This document shows positions 25,826-34,900 of a stretch of 64,000 nt of DNA, one piece after another. Below the pieces are notes generated by a model. That model made no database searches. It saw only the letters and a program-made list of their open reading frames with translations, and was not told the origin of the DNA. Origin of the DNA: Kitasatospora sp. NBC_00458 (GTDB taxonomy: Bacteria > Actinomycetota > Actinomycetes > Streptomycetales > Streptomycetaceae); assembly GCF_036013975.1 (NCBI RefSeq), contig NZ_CP107904.1, forward strand, positions 806,001 to 870,000. The letters run 5' to 3'. The position numbers and the translations under genes were made by a program. The number at the start of each line of letters is the position of its first letter. The stretch's first letter is position 1.

Positions 25826-27817
25826 GTGACCGCGTACCCAGCTGCGAAGTACTTCCTGTCGAGCTACATCTCTCCACCCGGCAGCCTGTCCGTCATAGCG
25901 CCGCGCCATGATCAGAACATCGCGCTCTGGCGCAGTCACGACTCGCGGGTCGAACTGGTCAGGGTCTGGGAGCTGGAGCGCTTCAGCGGGCAGAAGCACC
26001 ACTTCTGGCCCCTGTTCACCGTCGAGCGGTACCAGCGGTTACTGGCCGAGCTGCTCGCGGCCGAGGGGCTCTCCCCGGAGGACGTGAGCCTGTCCTGGGG
26101 CACGCCCGGCCTGCCGCACCACGCGGACATCAAACTGCCGTCCGGCGCCGAGGACTTCCCGATCCACAGCCTCGCCCACCTCTACAGCGGGCTGCTGCTC
26201 GACTCCGAGGCGTTCCGCAGCGAGACCATCATCGGACTCGCCCTGGACGGCCGGCCCGACTTCGGCCTCGACCCGGCGAGCAAGAAGTACTGGTACACCG
26301 GCTGCGTGTCCACCAAGGGCGACGTCGACTTCGCTCCGGTCGAGTCCCCGGCGCCCATCTATGACGCCGCGTCAGCCGAGTTCGACAAGGAGCCCGGCAC
26401 CCTGATGGCCCTGGCGTCGGCCTGCCCCACCGAGGTCGCCTTCGACACCGAGGCGGCGGTGCGGGAGCTGAAGCTGTTCGGCGGTCGGCGGGTACCGCTG
26501 GTCGACACCCTCCCGTTCGTCCAGGACGTGATCCGTGCAGCCGAATCCCAGCTGCCGGCCATGGAGTTGGACAGCCGCTTCAGCGAGCAGGAGCACCTGC
26601 AGTCCGCGGTCATGAAGATCGTCCAGACGGCCTGCGAGCTCGTCATGGTGCGCAACGTCGACCGGCTGCTGGAGTCTGCGGGGGTGGAACCGAGCCAGGC
26701 GTACCTCTCCCTGAGCGGGGGCTTCGCCCTCAACTGCCCGACCAACTCCTTCCTCCTGCGCCGCTACGGCTTCAAGGGCCTGCTCACTCCGCCGAGCGCC
26801 AACGACTCCGGCCAGTCCCTCGGGCTCGGCCTCCTCGGGCTCCTCGGCGAGGGCCTGCTCCCGGGCGGCGGCTTCCAGCTCAAGTCCGCCTACCACGGCT
26901 CCGAACTGACCGATGTCGAGAGCGCGTTGCAGCAGTTCGACGACTTCATCGACGACGTCCAGGACTTCACCGAGGCCCAGTTCGTCGAGGACCTCTCCAC
27001 CGGACCGCTGGTGTGGGCGGACGGAGCGGCCGAGATCGGTCCGCGGGCACTGGGCCACCGGAGCATCCTCGCCGACCCCCGCTCGCCCCGGTCGAAGGAG
27101 CTGCTGAACGACTGGAAGAGCCGGCAGTGGTGGCGCCCCGTCGCCCCGATCGTCCTGGAGGAGTACAGCGGCGAGTGGTTCGAGGACCCCTGGCCCTCGC
27201 CCTACATGCTTGAGACGGCGTACGTCACCGAGTCCAAGCGCCGGCTCGTCCCGGCCATCCTCCACCTCGACGACTCGGCCCGGCGCCAGACCCTGTCCGC
27301 CGGGACCAACCCCCTGCTCCACCGGGCGATCGAGGCGTTCCGGCAGGCCACCGGGGTGCCGATGGTGTGCAACACCTCCCTGAACGACAAGGGTGAGCCG
27401 GTGGTGGACACGGCGGCACAGGCCCTGAACTTCGCCATCCGCAAGGGCGCCGCCGTCGCCTACATCGCAGGTCGGCGGGTCCGGTTGCGCGCGGAGGCCC
27501 GCGGCCGGAGCCCGGTCCCCACGCGTCGGCACGATCGCCGCGAGGAGCTCTTCGCGGGCCAGGAGCAGGACCGCGACGCGATCTGGCAGTCCTGGGTCGA
27601 CTCGGGCTACACCACCGCGGCCATGGTCCTGATGTCCCGCTCCCCCGAGCTGCGCGACCAGGGGCTGGCCACACCCGCCATGGTCAACCAGCTGGCCGAG
27701 GTCGCGGCCGCCCGGGACGCGAGCGGCACGCTGGCCCTCGCCGCGGCGAAGCACGCCCGGATGTTCGGGCCGACCGCCGTCTACGATCCCGAATCCGCGG
27801 AAGGCGCGGCTTTCTGA
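25826..27817 (+). CDS. O-carbamoyltransferase (NodU/CmcH/TobZ family)
   Basis: A 663-residue enzyme that moves the carbamoyl group of carbamoyl phosphate to a hydroxyl of the product, through a carbamoyl-adenylate. Visible motifs are the metal-binding pair in IHSLAHLYSG, the Kae1-like LSGGFALNCPTN near 293, and the C-terminal-domain motif EIGPRALGHRSIL near 400. About 90 residues after the second domain have no clear match, and make the protein longer than usual. Codon 72 (26039-26041) is TTA, a sign of bldA control. Start GTG 25826 has AAGGGG upstream. The finished compound is therefore expected to carry a carbamate. Confidence 0.9.
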   Translation: MTAYPAAKYFLSSYISPPGSLSVIAPRHDQNIALWRSHDSRVELVRVWELERFSGQKHHFWPLFTVERYQRLLAELLAAEGLSPEDVSLSWGTPGLPHHADIKLPSGAEDFPIHSLAHLYSGLLLDSEAFRSETIIGLALDGRPDFGLDPASKKYWYTGCVSTKGDVDFAPVESPAPIYDAASAEFDKEPGTLMALASACPTEVAFDTEAAVRELKLFGGRRVPLVDTLPFVQDVIRAAESQLPAMELDSRFSEQEHLQSAVMKIVQTACELVMVRNVDRLLESAGVEPSQAYLSLSGGFALNCPTNSFLLRRYGFKGLLTPPSANDSGQSLGLGLLGLLGEGLLPGGGFQLKSAYHGSELTDVESALQQFDDFIDDVQDFTEAQFVEDLSTGPLVWADGAAEIGPRALGHRSILADPRSPRSKELLNDWKSRQWWRPVAPIVLEEYSGEWFEDPWPSPYMLETAYVTESKRRLVPAILHLDDSARRQTLSAGTNPLLHRAIEAFRQATGVPMVCNTSLNDKGEPVVDTAAQALNFAIRKGAAVAYIAGRRVRLRAEARGRSPVPTRRHDRREELFAGQEQDRDAIWQSWVDSGYTTAAMVLMSRSPELRDQGLATPAMVNQLAEVAAARDASGTLALAAAKHARMFGPTAVYDPESAEGAAF

Positions 27818-27978
27818 CCGCTCGACGGGTGCGCTGACGGCGGACCGGACAGCCCCTGGGGCCGCCGCGACGGTGTGTTCCGAAGCAGGCCACCGCCCGG
27901 TCCCGATGGCGCAACGGTTCGACCGGTGATCGTGCCGCCATGTCCGGCTTCGCTCAGCAGTCTGGAGAGTTCAGAGCA

Positions 27979-28587
27979 GTGAACACGGAATCACTTTGGG
28001 CGCGGACCTCCGAAGTCGCCTACATGAGCGAGGACGGACGGGCCGCACATCCCTCGCACTCGGTCGTGACCGAGCGGATCGCGGCCCTCCAGACCGGGGC
28101 GCCGATCGAACTGCTCGACTGCGGCATCCTCTCCGGGGTCACCTACCGCCACCTGCTGGCGGCCGGCCTGGAGGTCGACTACACCGGCATCGACATCAGC
28201 GAGGCCGCCCTCGCCCACTGCCGCGGGCTCCACCCCGAGGCACGGTGGCAGCAGATGAGCGTCACCGACCTCGCCTTCCCCGACGGCTCGTTCGACGTGG
28301 TGAACTGCCGCCACCTGCTGGAAACGCTGCCGTACTACGAGACCGCCGTCCGCGAGGCGTTCCGGGTCGCCCGCCACACCGTGGCGATCTGCATGTTCCA
28401 GGTACCGCAGGAGCCCGAGGTACTGCTGCGGCGGGAGACGGCGAACGGCTACATCTGGCTCAACCGCTACGCCCCCGGCCCCTTCGAGGCACTGCTGCAC
28501 TCGCTCTCGGAATCGGTCGAGACCGTCGACGTCACCGCGGACAACGGTCGAAACCGGATCTTCTTCTGCACCAAGCGATCCGCTTAG
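27979..28587 (+). CDS. SAM-dependent methyltransferase, copy 1
   Basis: A class I methyltransferase of about 202 residues. The SAM loop reads LLDCGILSGVTYRHLL, with Asp in YTGIDIS binding the ribose, and SFDVVNCRHLLETLPYY follows. The usual LEHL is LETL here, so one active-site His is missing compared with copy 2. The acceptor (O, N or C) cannot be told. GTG 27979 with GGAG eleven bases before it aligns with the duplicated copy; ATG 27940 is the alternative start but lacks a ribosome site. It is about 88% identical to copy 2 by hand alignment. Confidence 0.82.
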   Translation: MNTESLWARTSEVAYMSEDGRAAHPSHSVVTERIAALQTGAPIELLDCGILSGVTYRHLLAAGLEVDYTGIDISEAALAHCRGLHPEARWQQMSVTDLAFPDGSFDVVNCRHLLETLPYYETAVREAFRVARHTVAICMFQVPQEPEVLLRRETANGYIWLNRYAPGPFEALLHSLSESVETVDVTADNGRNRIFFCTKRSA

Positions 28588-28650
28588 CCGCGGCCCATCC
28601 GGCAGGACGGACGACGCGCGTCCCTGCCCCGACCGTCGCGAGGCGACCTC

Positions 28651-29301
28651 ATGACACTCCATCACTCCGCAACGCCGGCCACGGAATCCGCAGTGGACAC
28701 GGGATCGCTCTGGGCCCGGACCTCCGACGTGGCCCACATGGGCGAGGACGCCCGGGCCGCGCATCCGTCCCACTCGGTCGTGACCGAGCGGATCGCGGCC
28801 CTGCAGGCCGGGGCGCCGTTCGACCTGCTCGACTGCGGCATCCTCTCCGGGGTCACCTACCGCCACCTGCTGGCGGCCGGCCTGGAGGTCGACTACACCG
28901 GCATCGACATCGGCGAGGCCGCCCTCGCCCACTGCCGCGAGCTCCACCCCGAGGCACGGTGGCAGCAGTCGAGCGTCACCGACCTCGCCTTCCCCGACGG
29001 CTCGTTCGACGTGGTGAACTGCCGCCACCTGCTGGAGCACCTGCCGTACTACGAGACCGCCGTCCGCGAGCTGTTCCGGGTCGCCCGCCGCACCGTGGCG
29101 ATCTGCATGTTCCAGGTACCGCAGGAGCCCGAGGTACTGCTGCGGCGGGAGACGGCGAACGGCTACATCTGGCTCAACCGCTACGCCCCCGGCCCCTTCG
29201 AGGCACTGCTGCACTCGCTCTCGGAATCGGTCGAGATCATCGACGTGCCCGCCGACCACCGTCGGAACCAGGTCTACCTCTGTACCAAGCGACCCGCGTA
29301 G
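28651..29301 (+). CDS. SAM-dependent methyltransferase, copy 2
   Basis: A 216-residue class I methyltransferase, same fold and motifs as copy 1, but with the normal LEHLPYY. Its first ten residues, MTLHHSATPA, match the start of the NRPS that follows (MTLPHSATPL) and not copy 1, so its N terminus was taken from the NRPS gene during the duplication. ATG 28651 has GCGAGGCGA upstream. Two copies kept side by side may methylate two positions, or one may be decaying; copy 1 is the better candidate for loss because of its changed LETL. Confidence 0.85.
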   Translation: MTLHHSATPATESAVDTGSLWARTSDVAHMGEDARAAHPSHSVVTERIAALQAGAPFDLLDCGILSGVTYRHLLAAGLEVDYTGIDIGEAALAHCRELHPEARWQQSSVTDLAFPDGSFDVVNCRHLLEHLPYYETAVRELFRVARRTVAICMFQVPQEPEVLLRRETANGYIWLNRYAPGPFEALLHSLSESVEIIDVPADHRRNQVYLCTKRPA

Positions 29302-29366
29302 CCGTGGCCCGCTCCGGCAGGACGGGTGACGTACGTCCTCGCCCCGAACTCCCCAAGGCAACCTTC

Positions 29367-31913
29367 ATGACACTCCCGCACTCGGCAACGCCCTTGCCCG
29401 GCACGGAGATCGGCGGACACCTCGCCGATATACCCGTCGTGCCGGAGCTCCCGTTGGACCGGTCCCATCCGGCGCAGCGGGACCTCCGCGGCGACTCAGT
29501 GCCCTTCCTGGTGCCCGCTTCGGCGACGGCCGTGCTGCGGCAGCTGGGTGAAGCCTGTGGAGCCGGGCTCCCGGCGGCGGCCTTCGCCCTCTACCTGGCA
29601 CTGCTGCACCGGTACAGCGGGCAGTCCGAGCTCGTGGTCGGGGTGTCCAACGGCGCCGAGCTGACCACCCCGGTCCGCGCCGAGGTCGGCGGGAGCTTCC
29701 GGGAGCTGGTCCGGCTGGCGGGCGCCCGGCTGGCGGAGGCCGAGCAGGCCCGTACCGCGACGCCCGTGCACCTGTGGCCGGGCTTCTCCTACCGGCCGGC
29801 GCCGCGCGTCGCCCCGGAGACCGCATCCTGCGACCTGGATCTGCACCTCTCGTACGTCGGGGGCGAGCTGACCGGTCGGCTGGTGTTCGCGACCGATGTC
29901 CTCGATCCCGCCACCGCCCGCCGCGCGGTGGAGCACCTGCTCCGGCTCCTCGAAGGCGCGACCGCCGATCCGGACCGGCCGGTGGCCGAGCTGCCCCTGC
30001 TCACCGCCGAGGAGGAGCGCACCGTCGCCACGCTGAACGGCGTCGCGGGCGAGCCGACGGACCTGGGCTTCCACCGGCTCTTCGAGGCGCAGGCCGCCCG
30101 CACCCCGGAGGCGATCGCGGTCCGGGCGGAGGGCGCCTCCCTCAGCTACCGCGAACTCAACTCCCGGGCCAACCAGTTGGCCGACCTGCTGCGCGGGATC
30201 GGGGTCGGCCCCGAGGTGACGGTGGGCATCTGCGCCGACCGCGACGTGCGGCTGCTGGTGGCCGTGCTCGGCGTCCTCAAGGCCGGCGGCGCGTACGTAC
30301 CGGTGGATCCGAACGACCCGGTCGAGCGGCGGGACGGCATCCTCGGCGACGCGGCCGTGCGGGTCGTGGTCGCGACGGCTCCGCTCGGCACCGGGCACCA
30401 GGTGATCGAACTCGACGCCGAGCTGGCCGTGTTGGCGGGCCGACCGACGGAGAACCCGCCCCCTGGGCGCTCGGCCTGCGGCGATGCCGCGTACCTGCTC
30501 TACACCTCCGGCTCCACCGGCAAGCCCAAGGGCGTGGTGATCGAGCACCGCCAGCTCGTCGGCTACACCCGCGCCGTCATCCGGCGGCTCGGCATCGACG
30601 GGCCGCTCAGCTTCGCGATGGTGCAGCCGCTGACGGTGGACTCCAGCGTCACGGCCTTCGCCCCGCCGCTGTGCACGGGCGGCGAGGTGCACCTGATCTC
30701 CCGCGAAAGCGCCCTGGACGCCGACCGGCTGGCCGACTGGGTGCAGACCTGGGGGGTCGACTGCCTGAAGATCGCGCCCTCCCACCTCCGGGCCCTCCAG
30801 TCCTCCCCGCGCTTCGTCGAGCTCCTGCCGCGCCGTCTGCTGGTCATCGGCGGCGAGGCCTCCGACTGGCGCTGGCTGCGCGCCCTCCAGCGCCTGGTGC
30901 CGCACTGCCGGGTCTTCAACCACTACGGCCCGACCGAGACCACCGTCGGCGTGCTGACCCTCACCGTGGCCGACCACCCGGACGCCGAGTGGGAGACCGC
31001 GCCGATCGGTGTTCCGCTGCCGGGCACCCAGGCCCATGTCGTGGACCCCGCGGGCCGGCCCACGCCCGTCGGTGTCGCCGGCGAGCTGCTGATCGGCGGC
31101 GACAACCTCGCCCGTGGCTACCACCGCCGGGACGACCTCACCGCTGCGGCCTTCGTCCCGGACACCCTCGGCGGCGGGCCGGGCTCCCGCCTCTACCGCA
31201 CCGGCGACATCGTCCGCCGCCTGGCCGACGGGACGATCGCGTTCCTCGGCCGGCGCGACGACCAGATCAAGGTCCGCGGCTTCCGGGTCGCCCTGGGCGA
31301 GATCGAGGCCGCCCTGAAGAGCCACCCCGAGGTGCGCCACGCCATCGCCGTCGTCCGCGAGGACGCCCCCGGCAACCGGCGGGTGGTCGCCTACATCGAG
31401 CCGTACGGCCCCGGGTTCAGCACCGCCGGGCTGGAGCGCCACCTGCGGGCGCGACTCTCCCCGCACATGATCCCGCAGGCGATGGTGACACTCGACCGGC
31501 TGCCGCTCTCCGGGCACGGCAAGGTGGACCGCAGCAAGTTGCCCCGGCCCACCGAGCCCGCCGCCGCGCCGCTGCCGCTGCCGCCGCGGAACGAGCTGGA
31601 GCGGCTGGTGGCGCGGGTGTGGCAGGAGGTCTTCCGAGCCGAGGCGGTCGGCGCCGACCAGAACTTCTTCGACCTCGGCGGGCACTCCCTGCTCATGGTC
31701 GAGCTGCACCACCGGCTCCGGGCGGCGACCGGCCGGGAGATCGAACTGCTGGACCTGTTCCAGCACACCACCGTCCGGGCCCAGGCCGAGTTGCTCTCGC
31801 AGCAGAGGCAGGGGGCGGCACCCGTCACCACCCGCGGCCGGGGGGCCCAGCAGAACGCCCTACTGAGACGCCGCCAGCAGCAGTTGCAAGCGAAGCGAGG
31901 TCACCATGAGTGA
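29367..31913 (+). CDS. NRPS loading protein: C-domain remnant-A-PCP, Asp-like code
   Basis: An 848-residue protein. Residues 25-215 match only the C-terminal half of a condensation domain; the half with HHxxxDG is absent, so it cannot condense. The A domain (about 225-720) has YLLYTSGSTGKPKG; the pocket reads DSTKVGHVGK, close to the aspartate code DLTKVGHIGK, with Lys278 as in Asp/Asn activators. The PCP serine is in LGGHSLLMVE. A Gln/Arg-rich tail (NALLRRRQQQLQAKRG) may dock to the next protein. Loss of condensation ability and position at the head of the PKS genes suggest it starts the chain with an aspartate-like residue. It overlaps the PKS gene by eight bases. Confidence 0.9.
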   Translation: MTLPHSATPLPGTEIGGHLADIPVVPELPLDRSHPAQRDLRGDSVPFLVPASATAVLRQLGEACGAGLPAAAFALYLALLHRYSGQSELVVGVSNGAELTTPVRAEVGGSFRELVRLAGARLAEAEQARTATPVHLWPGFSYRPAPRVAPETASCDLDLHLSYVGGELTGRLVFATDVLDPATARRAVEHLLRLLEGATADPDRPVAELPLLTAEEERTVATLNGVAGEPTDLGFHRLFEAQAARTPEAIAVRAEGASLSYRELNSRANQLADLLRGIGVGPEVTVGICADRDVRLLVAVLGVLKAGGAYVPVDPNDPVERRDGILGDAAVRVVVATAPLGTGHQVIELDAELAVLAGRPTENPPPGRSACGDAAYLLYTSGSTGKPKGVVIEHRQLVGYTRAVIRRLGIDGPLSFAMVQPLTVDSSVTAFAPPLCTGGEVHLISRESALDADRLADWVQTWGVDCLKIAPSHLRALQSSPRFVELLPRRLLVIGGEASDWRWLRALQRLVPHCRVFNHYGPTETTVGVLTLTVADHPDAEWETAPIGVPLPGTQAHVVDPAGRPTPVGVAGELLIGGDNLARGYHRRDDLTAAAFVPDTLGGGPGSRLYRTGDIVRRLADGTIAFLGRRDDQIKVRGFRVALGEIEAALKSHPEVRHAIAVVREDAPGNRRVVAYIEPYGPGFSTAGLERHLRARLSPHMIPQAMVTLDRLPLSGHGKVDRSKLPRPTEPAAAPLPLPPRNELERLVARVWQEVFRAEAVGADQNFFDLGGHSLLMVELHHRLRAATGREIELLDLFQHTTVRAQAELLSQQRQGAAPVTTRGRGAQQNALLRRRQQQLQAKRGHHE

Positions 31914-34900
31914 GTACTCCCCCGAGCTCGCCCCCACCGCGGACACCGGGCCGGACTCCGAGCCTGACTCCGAACAGGCCGACGGGTTCTCCGAGTTCGA
32001 CGACAGTCTGGACATCGCCGTCATCGGCATGGCCGGCCGCTTCCCCGGCGCCACGACGGTCGGGGAGTACTGGAGCAACCTCAAGGCGGGCGTCTGCTCC
32101 GTCACCCGCTTCGAGGAAGAGGAGCTCGCCGCCCGGGGCGTGGACGCCGCCACCCTGGCCGACCCGAACTTCGTCGGCGCGGGGTACGTGCTGGCGGACA
32201 GCGAGAAGTTCGACGCCGCCTTCTTCGGCTACTCCCCGCGCGAGGCCGAACTCATGGACCCCCAGCACCGGGTCCTGCTTGAGTGCGCCTGGACCGCCCT
32301 GGAGAGCTCCGGGTACGACGGCGATCGCCAGGACGGCCTGGTCGGCGTCTACGCGGGTGCGGGCAACAACACCTACCTGCTCCTCAACATCGCCTCCCAG
32401 CCCGGCGCCGCGCAGATCCTCGCCGACAAGCAGACGGTGATCGGCAACCGGCCCGACTTCCTCGCCAGCCGGGTCTCCTACAAGCTCGGCCTGGAGGGCC
32501 CCGCCCTCAACATCCAGTCCGCCTGCTCCACTTCGCTGGTCGCCGTGGTCGAGGCCTGCCAGGCGCTGCTGGCCTACCAGTGCGACACCGCGCTGGCCGG
32601 CGGCGTCGCCGTCGACGGGACCAGGAGCAAGGGGTACGTCTACCGCCCGGACGGCATCCTCTCGCCGGACGGCTACTGCCGCACCTTCGACGCCCGCGCG
32701 CAGGGGACCGTAGGCGGCGACGGCGTCGGGATGGTGGTGCTCAAGCGCCTCAAGGACGCGATCACCGACAACGACCACATCCACGCGGTCATCAAGGGCT
32801 CCGCCCTGAACAACGACGGCTCCCGCCGGGCCGGCTTCAGCGCGCCCGGCGCCGCCACCCAGGCCGCCGCCATCTCCACCGCGCTGGCGAACGCGGACGT
32901 GCCGGCCGAGAGCATCGGCTACGTCGAGCTGCACGGGACGGCCACCGTCCTGGGTGATCCGATCGAGTTCTCCGCGCTCGCCTCGGCCTACTCCGGTGTG
33001 CCGGAGCACAGCTGCGCCCTCGGATCCGCCAAGACCAACATCGGCCACCTGGACTCGGCCGCCGGGGTCGCCGGACTGATCAAGACCGTACTGGCCGTGG
33101 AGCACGGGCAGCTGCCACCCACCCTGCACTTCGAGCGGCCCAACCCCCGGATCGACCTGGCCGGCAGCCCGTTCTACGTCAACACCGAGCTGCTGCCGTG
33201 GCCCGAGGGCGACGGCCCGCGCCGCGCCGGGGTCAGCTCCTTCGGGCTCGGCGGCACCAACGCCCACGTCATCATCGAGCAGGCCCCGGAGCTGCCGCGC
33301 GAGCCCAGGCCGGCGGACGGCGCCGAGCAGCTGCTGGTGCTCTCCGCCAAGAGCCCGGAGGCCCTGGAGGCGGCCACCGACCGGCTACACGACCACCTCC
33401 GGGCACACCGCGAACTCCCCCTGGGCGATGTCGCGTTCACCCTCCAGCAGGGCCGCCGGGCGTTCCCGTACCGGCGGACACTGGTCGCCGGCAGCACCGA
33501 GGAGGCACTGGCGGCGCTCGACGCCCGCGACGACGGCCGGCTGCTCACCGCCACCGCACCCGAGGCACCGCACCGGCCGGTAGCCTTCATGTTCACCGGC
33601 TTCGGCTCCCAGTTCCCCGGCATGGCGCGCGAACTCTACGCCCAGGAGGCCGAGTTCAGGGACGCGCTGGACGAGTGCGCCGGGCTTCTGGAGCCGCTGC
33701 TCGGCACGGACGTCCGCGCGTTCGTCGCCACCGTCGACGAGTCCGCGGCCGCCGCCCCCGAGCCCTTCGACTTCCGCAAGCTGCTGCTCCAGCCGGAGCG
33801 CAGCGAGCACCCGCTGGACCAGCCGCGCCTCGGATACCCCACGGTGTTCGCCCTTGAGTACGCCCTGGCCAAGCTCTGGGCCGCCTGGGGGGTCGAGCCC
33901 GACGTGATGATCGGCCACAGCCTGGGCGAGTACGTCGCGGCCTGCGTGGCCGGGGTCTTCTCGCTGCCCGACGCGCTGCGGCTGGTCGCGGAGCGCGCGC
34001 GGCTGATCGAGGAGCAGGGCGAGGGCGCGATGCTCGCCGTGCCGCTCTCCGAGGGGGCCGTCGCACGGTACACGGACGCGGAGGTCTGCCTCGCCGCGAT
34101 CAACGGCCCGCAGACCTGCGTCCTCTCCGGCACCGTCGAGGGCATCGAGCGGGTGGCCGGCGAACTGCTGGCCGCCGGCATCGCCACCCGTCGGCTGACC
34201 ACCCGCTTCGCCTTCCACTCCCCGATGATGGACCCGGTCGTCGAGCGCTACGCCGAACTGGTCCGCTCGGTGCGGCTGAACGCTCCGGCCCTGCCGTTCG
34301 TCTCCAACCTGACCGGCACCTGGATCACCGACGACGAGGCCACCAGCCCCGAGTACTGGGCCCGGCACGTCCGGGAGAGCGTGCGGTTCGCGGACGGCCT
34401 GGCCACCGTGTGGTCCGTCCCGGACATCGCGATCGTCGAGATCGGCCCCGCGCCGACCCTGACCCCCGGGGCCCTCCAGCACCCCGCCGCGGCCGGCACC
34501 GACCGGGTCGTCGTCCCCTCCCTGCCCGGCGCCTTCCTCGGGCAGAGCGACCGCACCACACTCCTGCGGGCCGCCGGACGCCTCTGGCTGGCCGGCCGCG
34601 CCCACCCCTTCCCGGCCCCGACCGGCGCCCGCCGGGTGCCGCTGCCCGGCTACCCCTTCGAGCGGCGCACCTACTGGCTCGAACCCGGCGCCGCCCATCC
34701 CGGCGGCGGAGGCTCGGCCCAGCAGCGGCGCGGCACCCTGCCGCAGTGGTTCTACGCGCCGTCCTGGCAGCGGCTCGCCCCCGCGCCCCGGCCCGCCGAA
34801 GCGGATCCGGCCGGCCGGAGCTGGCTCGTCTTCGCGGACGCGGCCGGTGTCGGCCACGGCCTCGCCGACCGGCTCGAAGCCCTCGGCGCCACCGTGCACA

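Larger units (their letters stand above)
27976..29396 (+). repeat. Tandem duplication of a methyltransferase gene, unit about 715 bp
   Basis: Copy 1 runs from about 27976 and copy 2 from about 28690. The offset is 714 bp for the shared GTG codons (27979, 28693) and the stops, and 716 bp for the following start codons (28651, 29367). Similarity covers the coding part, the spacer and the first codons of the next gene, so the unit includes the start of the NRPS gene. Confidence 0.85.

Noticed and set aside
26372..27754. Minus-strand frame over the carbamoyltransferase
   Set aside because: The plus strand has the NodU/CmcH motifs; the antisense translation has none.
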